From Nocardioides sp. (GTDB taxonomy: Bacteria; Actinomycetota; Actinomycetes; Propionibacteriales; Nocardioidaceae): DNA of 39,392 bases. Below the pieces are notes generated by a model that saw nothing but the letters and a program-made list of their open reading frames with translations, had not been told where the DNA came from and did no database searches. This document shows positions 10,311-17,477 of the stretch, in pieces. The stretch covers positions 1-39,392 of the forward strand of contig NZ_JAPYPS010000032.1 of assembly GCF_029937575.1 (NCBI RefSeq), written 5' to 3'. Position numbers and translations under genes: made by a program. Each line of letters opens with the position of its first letter. The first letter of the stretch is position 1.

Positions 10311-11583
10311 GGCGCGACCCCTCGGTCAGGGCGCGGTCACGCCAGCCGGGCGGGAGCATGTGGTCCAGCAGGTCGTCGACGGTGACGGCGCCGAGCAGGT
10401 GGCCGTTCTCGTCGACCACCGGCGCGGCGACGAGGTTGTACGTCGCCAGGTGCAGCGCGACCTCGGTGATGGTCGCCTCCGGTCGCAGGCTCTCCAGCGA
10501 CTCGTCGAGGGCTCCCGCCACCAACGTCGAGGGCGGCTCGCGCAGCAGTCGCTGGATGTGCGCCACGCCGACCAGACGCCCGGTCGGGGTCTCCAAGGGG
10601 GAGCGGCACACGTAGACCAGCGCTGCCAGGGACGGCGTCAGGTCGGGGTTGCGCACGTGGGCCAGTGCATCGGCCACGGTGGCGTCCGTGCCGAGGATCA
10701 CCGGCTCGGGGGTCATCATCGCCCCCGCCGTGTCCTCGACGTACGACATCAGCCGGCGCACGTCCTCGGCCTCCTCCGGCTCCATCAGGTCGAGCAGGAT
10801 CTCGGCGGTCTCGGGGGGCAGGTCGCGGATCAGGTCGGCGGCGTCGTCGGCCGACATCTCCTCCAGCACGTCGGCCGCGCGCTCGGTGTCTAGATGGTTG
10901 AGGATGTCGACCTGGTCCTCCTCGGGCATCTCCTCCAGCACGTCGGCGAGCCGGTCGTCGTCCAGGGCGGCCACGACCGCCGTACGCCGTTCGAGCGGCA
11001 GGTCGTGCAGCATGGTGGCGGCATCGGCGGGCCGCATCTCGTTGAGTGCGTGCAGCAGGTGGGTGGCGCCCTGCGCCTCGCCGTCGGACTGTGCCAGGCC
11101 GCGTACGTCGCGCCACTCGGCCACGTGCGTCTGGCCCCGGCGGCGCAGGGCCTTCGCCGGCTCCTGGACCGCGACCCTGCTCAGCACCCAGTCGCGGGTG
11201 CGGCCCTGCTCCATGGCGACGTCGTACACCGTGCCGGCGACCGTCTCCCCGGTGGTCGTGCCATCCACGAGCACGGTCACCCGACGGTCGAGCATCTCCC
11301 CGATCACCAGCGTCTCGGTGGAGCGCTGCTCGAAGCGGCGCATGTTCAGCAGGCCGGTCGTGTAGACCTGGCCGCCGTCGATGTTGGTGACCCGCGTCAT
11401 CGGCACGAAGATGCGACGGCGGCCCGGCACCTCCGAGACGAGTCCCAGCACCCGTGGGGGGTTGGCTTCGGAACGCATCGCCACCACGAGGTCGCGGACC
11501 TTGCCGACCTGGTCGCCCTGGGGGTCGAAGATCGGCAGGCCGACGAGCCGGGCGACGTAGACGCGGGACGGGGCGGAGCTCAC
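10303..11583 (-). CDS. MgtE N-domain/CBS protein without transporter domain
   Basis: A 426-residue soluble protein. Residues about 5-90 look like a PRC-barrel (GLPIFDPQGDQVGKVRDLVV). Residues about 165-275 are an MgtE_N helical repeat domain (LPLERRTAVVAALDDDRLADV), followed by the MgtE-like linker YVEDTAGAMMTPEPV and a CBS pair to the end. In MgtE channels the N and CBS domains sense Mg2+ and gate a membrane pore, but the pore domain is absent here. Regulation of a separate partner, perhaps the overlapping DUF1003 membrane protein, is a reasonable inference. The GTG start at 11583 has TAACCT at 11590-11595, exactly 6 nt upstream, and no Shine-Dalgarno sequence. M. tuberculosis has a comparable gene near mrp. 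Confidence 0.85.
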   Translation of the reverse strand: MSSAPSRVYVARLVGLPIFDPQGDQVGKVRDLVVAMRSEANPPRVLGLVSEVPGRRRIFVPMTRVTNIDGGQVYTTGLLNMRRFEQRSTETLVIGEMLDRRVTVLVDGTTTGETVAGTVYDVAMEQGRTRDWVLSRVAVQEPAKALRRRGQTHVAEWRDVRGLAQSDGEAQGATHLLHALNEMRPADAATMLHDLPLERRTAVVAALDDDRLADVLEEMPEEDQVDILNHLDTERAADVLEEMSADDAADLIRDLPPETAEILLDLMEPEEAEDVRRLMSYVEDTAGAMMTPEPVILGTDATVADALAHVRNPDLTPSLAALVYVCRSPLETPTGRLVGVAHIQRLLREPPSTLVAGALDESLESLRPEATITEVALHLATYNLVAAPVVDENGHLLGAVTVDDLLDHMLPPGWRDRALTEGSRRG

Positions 11584-11589
11584 GGACGC

Positions 11590-11595
11590 AGGTTA
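11590..11595 (-). promoter_or_regulatory. -10 box of a leaderless gene (TAACCT, minus strand)
   Basis: Read on the minus strand, TAACCT, GCGTCC and the GTG start at 11583 follow one another, giving the 6-nt leaderless spacing. Confidence 0.6.
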
Positions 11596-11670
11596 TCCCC
11601 GTCCGGCGTCGATGCCCGACAGGCCGGGAGTCGGTGAGGTGAACAACCGTGACCCGTCGGCAGGCTCATC

Positions 11671-11676
11671 TATAGT
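11671..11676 (+). promoter_or_regulatory. -10 box of a leaderless gene (TATAGT)
   Basis: TATAGT, one base from the TATAAT consensus, is followed by GGCGCC and ATG 11683. This is the clearest -10 box in the window. Confidence 0.7.
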
Positions 11677-11682
11677 GGCGCC

Positions 11683-12132
11683 ATGTCCGTGAATCGACGC
11701 TGGAGCCTCCCGGGGCTGGTGCTCGTGGTGGGTTGTGCCCTCGCCGCCTGCGGCTCGGACGATGCCGGTGTCGTCGCGGCGAGCGACGAGAGCCCGAGCA
11801 GCTCGCCGTCCTCGGGTGCGACACAGTCCGAGTCACCCGAGTCACCCGAGTCACCCGAGTCCACCCCTGCCGAGACCGACGTGCCTGCCGGTGCGCCCGC
11901 GTGCGCCGACGTGTGGGAGGCCGGTGCCAAGCTGCCCCGCACCTACTCCGGCTGTGTGGAGGCGGGCGACTACGTCAAGCGCGACGTCCTGGAGTGCTCC
12001 TCGGGCCAGCGCATCGTGCGCTTCGACGAGGCCTACTGGGCGGCGCTGGGTGGCACGATCAAGCAGGCGGCGACGACTCCTTTGAAGAAGGACGCCGACT
12101 ACGTCGACTTCGTCGTCAACTGTCGCGCCTGA
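11683..12132 (+). CDS. Small secreted lipoprotein with Ser-Pro-Glu repeat
   Basis: A 149-residue protein with a lipoprotein signal peptide: basic start, hydrophobic core (LPGLVLVVGCALAACG) and lipobox LAAC, giving Cys 23 as the probable lipidated residue. A disordered Ser/Glu/Pro linker (about 35-65) includes the triplet repeat SPE-SPE-SPE encoded by 9-bp DNA repeats. The folded C-terminal part (about 70-149) contains four cysteines (PACADVW, YSGCVEAGDY, LECSSGQ, VNCRA) that could form two disulfides. I do not recognise the domain. The start is supported by the TATAGT box 6 nt upstream. Confidence 0.8.
   Translation: MSVNRRWSLPGLVLVVGCALAACGSDDAGVVAASDESPSSSPSSGATQSESPESPESPESTPAETDVPAGAPACADVWEAGAKLPRTYSGCVEAGDYVKRDVLECSSGQRIVRFDEAYWAALGGTIKQAATTPLKKDADYVDFVVNCRA
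11830..11865 (+). repeat. 9-bp tandem repeat within the lipoprotein gene
   Basis: GAGTCACCC repeats three times head to tail (11830-11856), followed by a fourth diverged copy GAGTCCACC. Each unit encodes a Ser-Pro-Glu step in the linker. In-frame gain or loss of units would change linker length without breaking the gene. Confidence 0.85.
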
Positions 12133-12168
12133 AGTCGCCCGTTCGCGGACCTCCACGTAGCCTTCTCC

Positions 12169-12234
12169 CTGACCGCTCCCTGATTGCGTTCTGACTGCTC
12201 CTGACGATCGTGTGACCTCAGATCGTGACCTCGT
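12169..12234. promoter_or_regulatory. Phased CTGA repeats and tandem GATCGTG repeat
   Basis: CTGA occurs at 12169, 12180, 12191 and 12201, spaced 11, 11 and 10 bp, so all four lie on the same face of the helix. On the minus strand the cores read GTCAGG, GTCAG, ATCAGG and GTCAGG. Next comes a tandem repeat of about 14 bp, GATCGTGTGACCTCA (12206-12220) and GATCGTGACCTCGT (12221-12234), ending 15 bp before the PLD-like start. Direct repeats with 11-bp spacing are the mark of OmpR/PhoP-type regulators; actinobacterial PHO boxes use 11-bp units. Confidence 0.5.
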
Positions 12235-12249
12235 GATTGGACACCTGCC

Positions 12250-13587
12250 TTGCCCAGAAAATTCATCCTGCTGCTCGTGACGAGCCTGGTGTTCCTCGTC
12301 CCGGTGAGCGCGACGGGCCCGGCCGAGGCGGCTCCCGACAACTTCCGCCCGAAGAACGGGCCGACGTTCAACAACCCGCTCGGCGACGTCACGGACAGGC
12401 GCGCGATCTTCCGCAAGATCATCCGGTCGGTGAACTCGACCAAGCGGGGGTCGACGATCAAGTTCTTCACCTGGAACTTCGCCACGAGCGAAGCGGCCAC
12501 GGCCCTGCTGCGCGCCCAGAACAGGGGAGTGCGGGTCAAGCTGATCATGGACAAGCAGAACAACAGGGAAGTCCCCAACGTGACGTTCCGCCGCCTGCGC
12601 AGCGGGCTCAAGGACGGCAACGACAAGTGGCCCCGGAGCCGCCGCAGCTGGGCCCGCACGTGCAAGCAGTCCTGCCGTGGCCCGGGAGGCGCGTCGCACA
12701 GCAAGTTCTTCATGTTCTCGAAGGTCGGCTCGGCCAAGCGCGTCGTGATGCAGGGCTCGGCCAACCTGACGCTGGCTGCGACCAACAACCAGTGGAACGA
12801 CATGTACACCTACGTCAACAACAAGAAGATCTGGAAGTTCACCGAGCAGATCTTCGCCGAGGCCTCCGTCGACAAGCGCCTGAAGGCGCCCTTCGAGGCC
12901 ATCTCGCTGAAGAACTCCGACCTGATCATGTTCCCGCTGCAGGGCAAGAAGGCCTACGACCCGGTCGCTCGCATGCTCAACGACGTCAAGTGCCGCAACG
13001 CGGCCAGCACCGCGTCCGGCAGGACCGTGATCCGGATCGCTCCCGACGTGCTGCGCCAGGCACGCGGGATGAGCCTGGCCACGAAGGTGCGCGACCTGTG
13101 GAACCAGGGCTGCGACGTCAAGATCGGTTACACCGTGATGGGCATCGACGTGGGCCGCTTCCTGCGCAACCCCGCCGGTCGGGGCCCGGTGCCGATGAAG
13201 CACCTGGTGCAGGACTTCGACGGCGACGGCGTCTTCGACAACTACTTCCACCTCAAGACGATGTCGATCAACGGCAACTACGCAGGCAACAGGTCCGGGT
13301 ACGCCGTGCTGAACGGCTCGGCCAACTGGTCGAGCTCGTCGGCACGCAGCGACGAGAACCTCGGCGTCTACTACACCAAGAAGCGGGCGCTGCGGTACCA
13401 GGGGCACTTCGACTACTGGTACAACAACTTCCCCAGCACCGGGACGAGCGCGCGCTCGACCACCTCGGCCAAGCCGACCACCAGCGACCAGCTGGTCTTC
13501 GGCAGCGGCAAGGGCGCCGTCTACGAGGACGGGACGCCGGTCTCGACCGACGGGACCAACCCGTTCCGCAAGCGGTCCAAGGACTAG
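12250..13587 (+). CDS. Secreted phospholipase D-like protein with variant HxK motifs
   Basis: A 445-residue exported protein; the signal peptide is about residues 1-27 (FILLLVTSLVFLVPVSA ... AEA). Two PLD halves follow. The first has HSKFFMFS then GSANLT (about 154-180); the second has HLKTMSIN then NGSANW (about 335-360). In the standard HxKx4D motif the Asp is Ser in the first and Asn in the second, while His, Lys and the GSxN element remain. Just before the second motif DFDGDGVFDNY looks like a calcium-binding loop. PLD-fold proteins cleave phosphodiesters in lipids or nucleic acids through a His nucleophile. The start is TTG 12250; no in-frame ATG or GTG precedes it. A sulfotransferase-like gene follows after 16 bp. 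Confidence 0.85.
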   Translation: MPRKFILLLVTSLVFLVPVSATGPAEAAPDNFRPKNGPTFNNPLGDVTDRRAIFRKIIRSVNSTKRGSTIKFFTWNFATSEAATALLRAQNRGVRVKLIMDKQNNREVPNVTFRRLRSGLKDGNDKWPRSRRSWARTCKQSCRGPGGASHSKFFMFSKVGSAKRVVMQGSANLTLAATNNQWNDMYTYVNNKKIWKFTEQIFAEASVDKRLKAPFEAISLKNSDLIMFPLQGKKAYDPVARMLNDVKCRNAASTASGRTVIRIAPDVLRQARGMSLATKVRDLWNQGCDVKIGYTVMGIDVGRFLRNPAGRGPVPMKHLVQDFDGDGVFDNYFHLKTMSINGNYAGNRSGYAVLNGSANWSSSSARSDENLGVYYTKKRALRYQGHFDYWYNNFPSTGTSARSTTSAKPTTSDQLVFGSGKGAVYEDGTPVSTDGTNPFRKRSKD

Positions 13588-13603
13588 AGCTCGGAGCGGG
13601 CAC

Positions 13604-14710
13604 GTGGTTGAGCGGGTCCTGGTCCACATCGGGTTGCCCAAGACGGCGACCTCCTACCTGCAGACCATCGTCTGGACCAACCGGGACGAGCTGCGCCGCC
13701 GCGGCGTGGTGGTCCCCGGTGTCGAGCGACGAGACCACCTGTGGGCATCGCGCACGGTGCGCGAGGATCCGGCTCAGCTGCGGGCGCCCGAGCACCACCG
13801 GGGAGCGTGGGACCGGGTCCTGACCGAGCTGGCAGCCAGTGACGGTGTGGGCCTGATCAGTCACGAGTTCTTCGCCGCCGCCTCGCGCAAGCAGGCGGCC
13901 GCCATGGTGGAGGCGCTGGCCCCGTCGCCGGTGCACCTGGTGGTGACCGCCCGAGAGCCCCTCGGGCTCTTCGCCGCCAGCTGGCAGGAGAGCCTGAAGA
14001 ACGGCGCGACGACGCCGATGGTGGACTACGGCCGGCACGAGTCGCGCAGCGCGACGGCCATCTGGAACTGGCGCTCCCTCGACCTCCGGCTCGTGCTGGA
14101 GCGGTGGAGCACTGCCGTGCCGCCCGAGCGGATCCACGTCATCGCCCTGGACCCGACGGCCGCGCGTGACGACGTATGGCAGCGCTTCGCCGCCGTGGTC
14201 GGCTTCGAGACCGCCGGGCTGGACCTGTCGGGCTCCTTCCCCAACTCCTCGATGGGGGTCACCGAGGCCGAGACGCTGCGACGCCTCAACGGGAGGCTCG
14301 ACGAGTTCCGCAGTGCGCTCGACCGAGGCGTCTTCATCCGTTCGTTCCTCGCCGACCAACGGCTCGTCCCGCGCGGAGGGGAGCGCTTCTGGCCCGAGCC
14401 CGACCAGATCGAGGACTGTCGCCGCCGCGGTGAGGAGGCGGTCGCCTACCTCGGGACGCAGCCCTTCGACGTGGTCGGCTCGCTCAAGGACCTGCTCGTG
14501 CCCGACACGCTGGACGCACGTCGTACGCCGGCGTCGGTCACCGATGAGGAGGTGGCCGAGGTGGCGCTCGACCTGGCGGCCACGCTGCTCGGCGACGTCC
14601 GCACCCTGCGCCAGGAACGCCGCGCAGCGGCCAGCTCTGCCGACTCTCGGCTGAGATCGGCCGCGGCTGGCTGGCGCTCGCGACTGCGCTCGCGCCTGCG
14701 CCGGACGTGA
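13604..14710 (+). CDS. Sulfotransferase-like protein, copy 1
   Basis: A 368-residue P-loop protein, the first of four related copies. The 5'-phosphosulfate loop GLPKTATSYLQ is at residues 10-20 (the usual Gly is Ala here), a conserved ISHEF Glu lies near 87, and the 3'-phosphate segment TAREPLGLFAASWQES is near 116-131. Sulfotransferases move a sulfo group from PAPS to a hydroxyl or amine. The C-terminal half has LRRLNGRLDEFR, matching the RRxNExL element of the other copies, then a helical Arg-rich tail. It starts with GTG 16 bp after the PLD-like gene, preceded by GGAGCGGG, so the two form an operon. The acceptor is unknown, and PAPS use is inferred from the motif. Confidence 0.75.
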   Translation: MVERVLVHIGLPKTATSYLQTIVWTNRDELRRRGVVVPGVERRDHLWASRTVREDPAQLRAPEHHRGAWDRVLTELAASDGVGLISHEFFAAASRKQAAAMVEALAPSPVHLVVTAREPLGLFAASWQESLKNGATTPMVDYGRHESRSATAIWNWRSLDLRLVLERWSTAVPPERIHVIALDPTAARDDVWQRFAAVVGFETAGLDLSGSFPNSSMGVTEAETLRRLNGRLDEFRSALDRGVFIRSFLADQRLVPRGGERFWPEPDQIEDCRRRGEEAVAYLGTQPFDVVGSLKDLLVPDTLDARRTPASVTDEEVAEVALDLAATLLGDVRTLRQERRAAASSADSRLRSAAAGWRSRLRSRLRRT

Positions 14711-14738
14711 GGATCCTCGCCCCCACCCGTCGTCGGGT

Positions 14739-14744
14739 TACCAT
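14739..14744 (+). promoter_or_regulatory. -10 box of a leaderless gene (TACCAT)
   Basis: TACCAT, then GACCCG, then ATG 14751: a 6-nt spacing with no Shine-Dalgarno sequence. Confidence 0.6.
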
Positions 14745-14750
14745 GACCCG

Positions 14751-15908
14751 ATGCCTGACAACGCCCACCGAGGGCAACGCTCCGGGACCCGCAAGCGCAT
14801 GGCCGCGCTCGTGGGCGGTCTCGCGATAGCGATGAGCGCAGGCTCGGTGGCCGTGGCGCAGATCTCGAACGACAGCGCCGACACCACGGTCGCCGACCTC
14901 ACCGCGGTCGCCCCTTCGGTGCTCGACGTGAGCGAGGACGTCGACGCACCCGTCGAGCAGGAGACGTCAGAGGGCGACGCGGGCGACGAGGGCGACGAGG
15001 GCGAGTCGACGTCGACTGTCGAGTCGGCCTCCGACCCGACCGCGAAGCAGGAGAAGAGGCAGGCCAAGGTCGAGCAGCTGCTGGAGACGACCGTCGAGAA
15101 GCGCAGCGAAGAGCTGGGTCGCCTGGCCGCGCTCGCCGAGAAGCGGGCCGAGAAGCAGGAGGCGGCCGCCAACGCTCCGTTCTCGGTGACCATCGGTTCG
15201 TTCAACGTGCTCGGGAGCCAGCACACCGGTCCCGGTGGCACCCGGAAGAACTTCCCGCCCGCCTCGGTCCGGTCAGGAGGTGCGGTCAACCGGATCGCAG
15301 CGCACGGGGTCGACATCGTCGGCACCCAGGAGCTGCAGGACGACCAGCTCCGAGCCGTGCAGTCGCGCACCGGCCTCGCGGCGTTCCCGGGGTTCCAGTG
15401 GGGAGTGGCGGAGACCGACAACTCGATCCTCTACGACGCCAAGCGCTTCGAGTTCGTGAGCGGGGAGCGCTTCACCATCCCCTTCATGGGGCGACCACGG
15501 CCGCAGCCCATCCTGCGCCTGCGTGACCGGACCACCGGTCGCGAGTTCTACGTGGTCAACACCCACCCGTCCGCACACGGGGGTCGCTACCTCACCGAGC
15601 GGCGCCAGGGCCAGGCGGCCCTGGTCTCGGTGGTCAACAACCTCAAGAAGTCCGGTCTGCCGGTGCTGGTCACCGGCGACATGAACGACCGCGAGATCTT
15701 CTACTGCAACGTCGTGCCCAAGGCCGGGATGTCCGCCCCCAACGGCGGCAGCTACAGCGGCGGGTGCCGTCCGCCGCCGGGTCCGATCCCGGTCGACTGG
15801 GTCGTGGGCAGTGGCGTGTCCTGGAGCAACTACCGCCGCGACACGACTCCGGTGACCAGCCGGATCAGCGACCACTTCTTCATCAGCGCCGTCGCCAGCT
15901 TCGGCTGA
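14751..15908 (+). CDS. Exported EEP-family phosphodiesterase with coiled-coil N-domain
   Basis: A 385-residue protein. A basic N-terminus and hydrophobic segment (MAALVGGLAIAMSAGSVAVA, about 17-36) act as signal peptide or anchor. Residues 60-100 are acidic and disordered; residues 100-140 form a Lys/Glu-rich coiled coil. The catalytic EEP domain (about 143-385) shows all the usual elements: GSFNVLG, GTQELQ (metal Glu), VNTHPS, TGDMND, VDWVVG and ISDHFF. The family includes DNase I-like nucleases and lipid or sugar phosphatases, so the substrate cannot be fixed. TACCAT 6 nt upstream supports the start. It lies between a sulfotransferase-like gene and a second EEP gene. Confidence 0.85.
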   Translation: MPDNAHRGQRSGTRKRMAALVGGLAIAMSAGSVAVAQISNDSADTTVADLTAVAPSVLDVSEDVDAPVEQETSEGDAGDEGDEGESTSTVESASDPTAKQEKRQAKVEQLLETTVEKRSEELGRLAALAEKRAEKQEAAANAPFSVTIGSFNVLGSQHTGPGGTRKNFPPASVRSGGAVNRIAAHGVDIVGTQELQDDQLRAVQSRTGLAAFPGFQWGVAETDNSILYDAKRFEFVSGERFTIPFMGRPRPQPILRLRDRTTGREFYVVNTHPSAHGGRYLTERRQGQAALVSVVNNLKKSGLPVLVTGDMNDREIFYCNVVPKAGMSAPNGGSYSGGCRPPPGPIPVDWVVGSGVSWSNYRRDTTPVTSRISDHFFISAVASFG

Positions 15909-16043
15909 TCCGAGGTCGGAAGGGCTCGAGGAATTACAGATTTGTAGTTCGCTCGAGTGTGTTGCGTGTGACTGATGGGGGTGGTGTGATTCCTGTGGCT
16001 CATCGCCACATCCCCGGAATCATGCGCATCTAGGAGCTTCCCC
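15909..16043 (+). promoter_or_regulatory. Upstream region with nested hairpin
   Basis: The first half is AT-rich, with TACA/TGTA arms around GATT near 15935-15946, a plausible operator or promoter. A strong nested hairpin covers 15987-16022: outer arms TGATTCC/GGAATCA, inner arms TGTGGC/GCCACA, loop TCATC. The ribosome site TAGGAG follows 12 nt before ATG 16044. A competing pairing of the G-rich run before the hairpin with CACATCCCC is possible. Confidence 0.5.
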
Positions 16044-17423
16044 ATGCCTGCTCGAGCCCTACCCAGCAGCGCTCGTCGATGCGGGACCGGATGGGTCGGG
16101 CGCGCACTCGCGGGCGCCCTGGCGGCAACGCTGCTCGCCATCCCGGCCGGGGTCGCGCCGGCCGGTGCCGAGGAGCCCGGCGTGCCGCCTGAGCCTGCGC
16201 TGAGCGACATCACGATGGTCCAGGCCAACATCTACACCGGCCTGAGCGTGGAGAACTTCCAGAAGGACGTCGCGAAGGTCCTCGCGCTGCAGCCCGACTT
16301 CGTCACCTACAACGAGACGCACTACCGCTCCGACGCGGTGATGGCCCCCGACGGCTACGACATCTGGCGTGACACGAGCAACCGCTTCAAGGCCGAGACG
16401 CCCGTGGCCTGGCGCACCGATCGATGGACCCCCATCGACCACGGCGTGCACCGGATCTCCAACTGGCGCGGCAAGCCGCCCGGGCGCCAGGTCGAGCTGG
16501 GTCGTCGGTTCGTCAACTGGGTGACCCTGCAAGGCATCGACGGCCGCGTGGTGTCGGTGGTCTCGGCGCACGTGGCCCCTCTCGTCAACGGGATGCCCGA
16601 CCTGCTGCGTCGCTCCATCAAGCGCCTGGTGGCGCTGACCGACACGCTCAGCGCCGCGGGCCCGGTGCTCGTGGGGGGCGACTTCAACGTCCACTACACG
16701 AGCGGCCGCTACCCGCGAGACCTGCTCGAGCCCCACGGACTCACGCCCACCTTCGACACGCTGGGCAACTACTTCCCCACCGGCGACCACCACGGATCGA
16801 CGATCGACTACGTCTACCACCAGGGCAGCGAGGAGCTGGTCGTCGACCGGCACTACCCCGTGGAGCTGAAGTCCGACCACGACGCCGTCGTCGCAGGCCT
16901 GTCGTGGGCCGACGACCTCGAGTCGGAGTCGACGCTCGTGCGCAGCAACCCGGACGGCGACGCGGCGGAGCGACTCTCGGTGCTGCGCGCCATCAAGCGC
17001 GGGATCAAGCGCGTCGAGCCCGGGGGAGCGGTCCGGGTGGTGACGACCAAGCTGGACCTGTTCGCGCTGCGCTCGACCCTGCGCAAGGCTGCCGAGCGGG
17101 GCGTCGCCGTACGGATCTCGCTCGTGCGCAAGCCGCTCACCGACGTGGAGCGCAAGCTCCGCAAGCAGCTGAAGGCCTCGGGTCAGGACGCCACGTGGCT
17201 GCGCCGCTGCCGCAAGGTGTGCGCGCAGGCGTGGGCGGCTGCCCAGCCGCCCAAGAGCCTGATGCTGACCGGCGACGCCACCGGTGCCTGGACCACCCGC
17301 TACGACGTGGAGAGGTTGCTGACGTCGTCCGTCATCGAGCGCGTGACCCAGCTGAGCATGACGTCCGGCGTGGCAGAGGTGCGCGAAGCCGGGGCCCTCG
17401 CGCGACGGGTCGCCGACCTCTGA
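16044..17423 (+). CDS. Exported EEP phosphodiesterase fused to a degenerate PLD-like half
   Basis: A 459-residue protein. The signal peptide (about 1-42) ends near PAGA-EE. The EEP domain (about 52-290) is complete: VQANIYTG, YNETHYRSD (metal Glu), SAHVAP, GGDFNVHY, STIDYVYH and KSDHDAVV. The last 160 residues do not belong to EEP. They line up with the first PLD half of the protein at 12250-13587: a helix LRAIKRGIKR with FRKIIRSVNS, RGVAVRISLVRK with RGVRVKLIMDK, CRKVC with CKQSC, and PPKSLMLTG where the PLD protein has HSKFFMFS. The catalytic His is lost, so this half is probably structural or binding. TAGGAG precedes the ATG. Confidence 0.82.
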   Translation: MPARALPSSARRCGTGWVGRALAGALAATLLAIPAGVAPAGAEEPGVPPEPALSDITMVQANIYTGLSVENFQKDVAKVLALQPDFVTYNETHYRSDAVMAPDGYDIWRDTSNRFKAETPVAWRTDRWTPIDHGVHRISNWRGKPPGRQVELGRRFVNWVTLQGIDGRVVSVVSAHVAPLVNGMPDLLRRSIKRLVALTDTLSAAGPVLVGGDFNVHYTSGRYPRDLLEPHGLTPTFDTLGNYFPTGDHHGSTIDYVYHQGSEELVVDRHYPVELKSDHDAVVAGLSWADDLESESTLVRSNPDGDAAERLSVLRAIKRGIKRVEPGGAVRVVTTKLDLFALRSTLRKAAERGVAVRISLVRKPLTDVERKLRKQLKASGQDATWLRRCRKVCAQAWAAAQPPKSLMLTGDATGAWTTRYDVERLLTSSVIERVTQLSMTSGVAEVREAGALARRVADL

Positions 17424-17465
17424 CGCGGGAGGACGACCGGCACCTGCCGCCCGGGTCCGGACGGA

Positions 17466-17471
17466 TAAGGT
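17466..17471 (+). promoter_or_regulatory. -10 box of a leaderless gene (TAAGGT)
   Basis: TAAGGT, then GCACGG, then ATG 17478. This box probably drives the three-gene run up to 20404. Confidence 0.6.
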
Positions 17472-17477
17472 GCACGG

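Noticed and set aside
11830..11865. CRISPR-like repeat array
   Set aside because: The units are 9 bp, contiguous and in frame in a coding region; there are no spacers.
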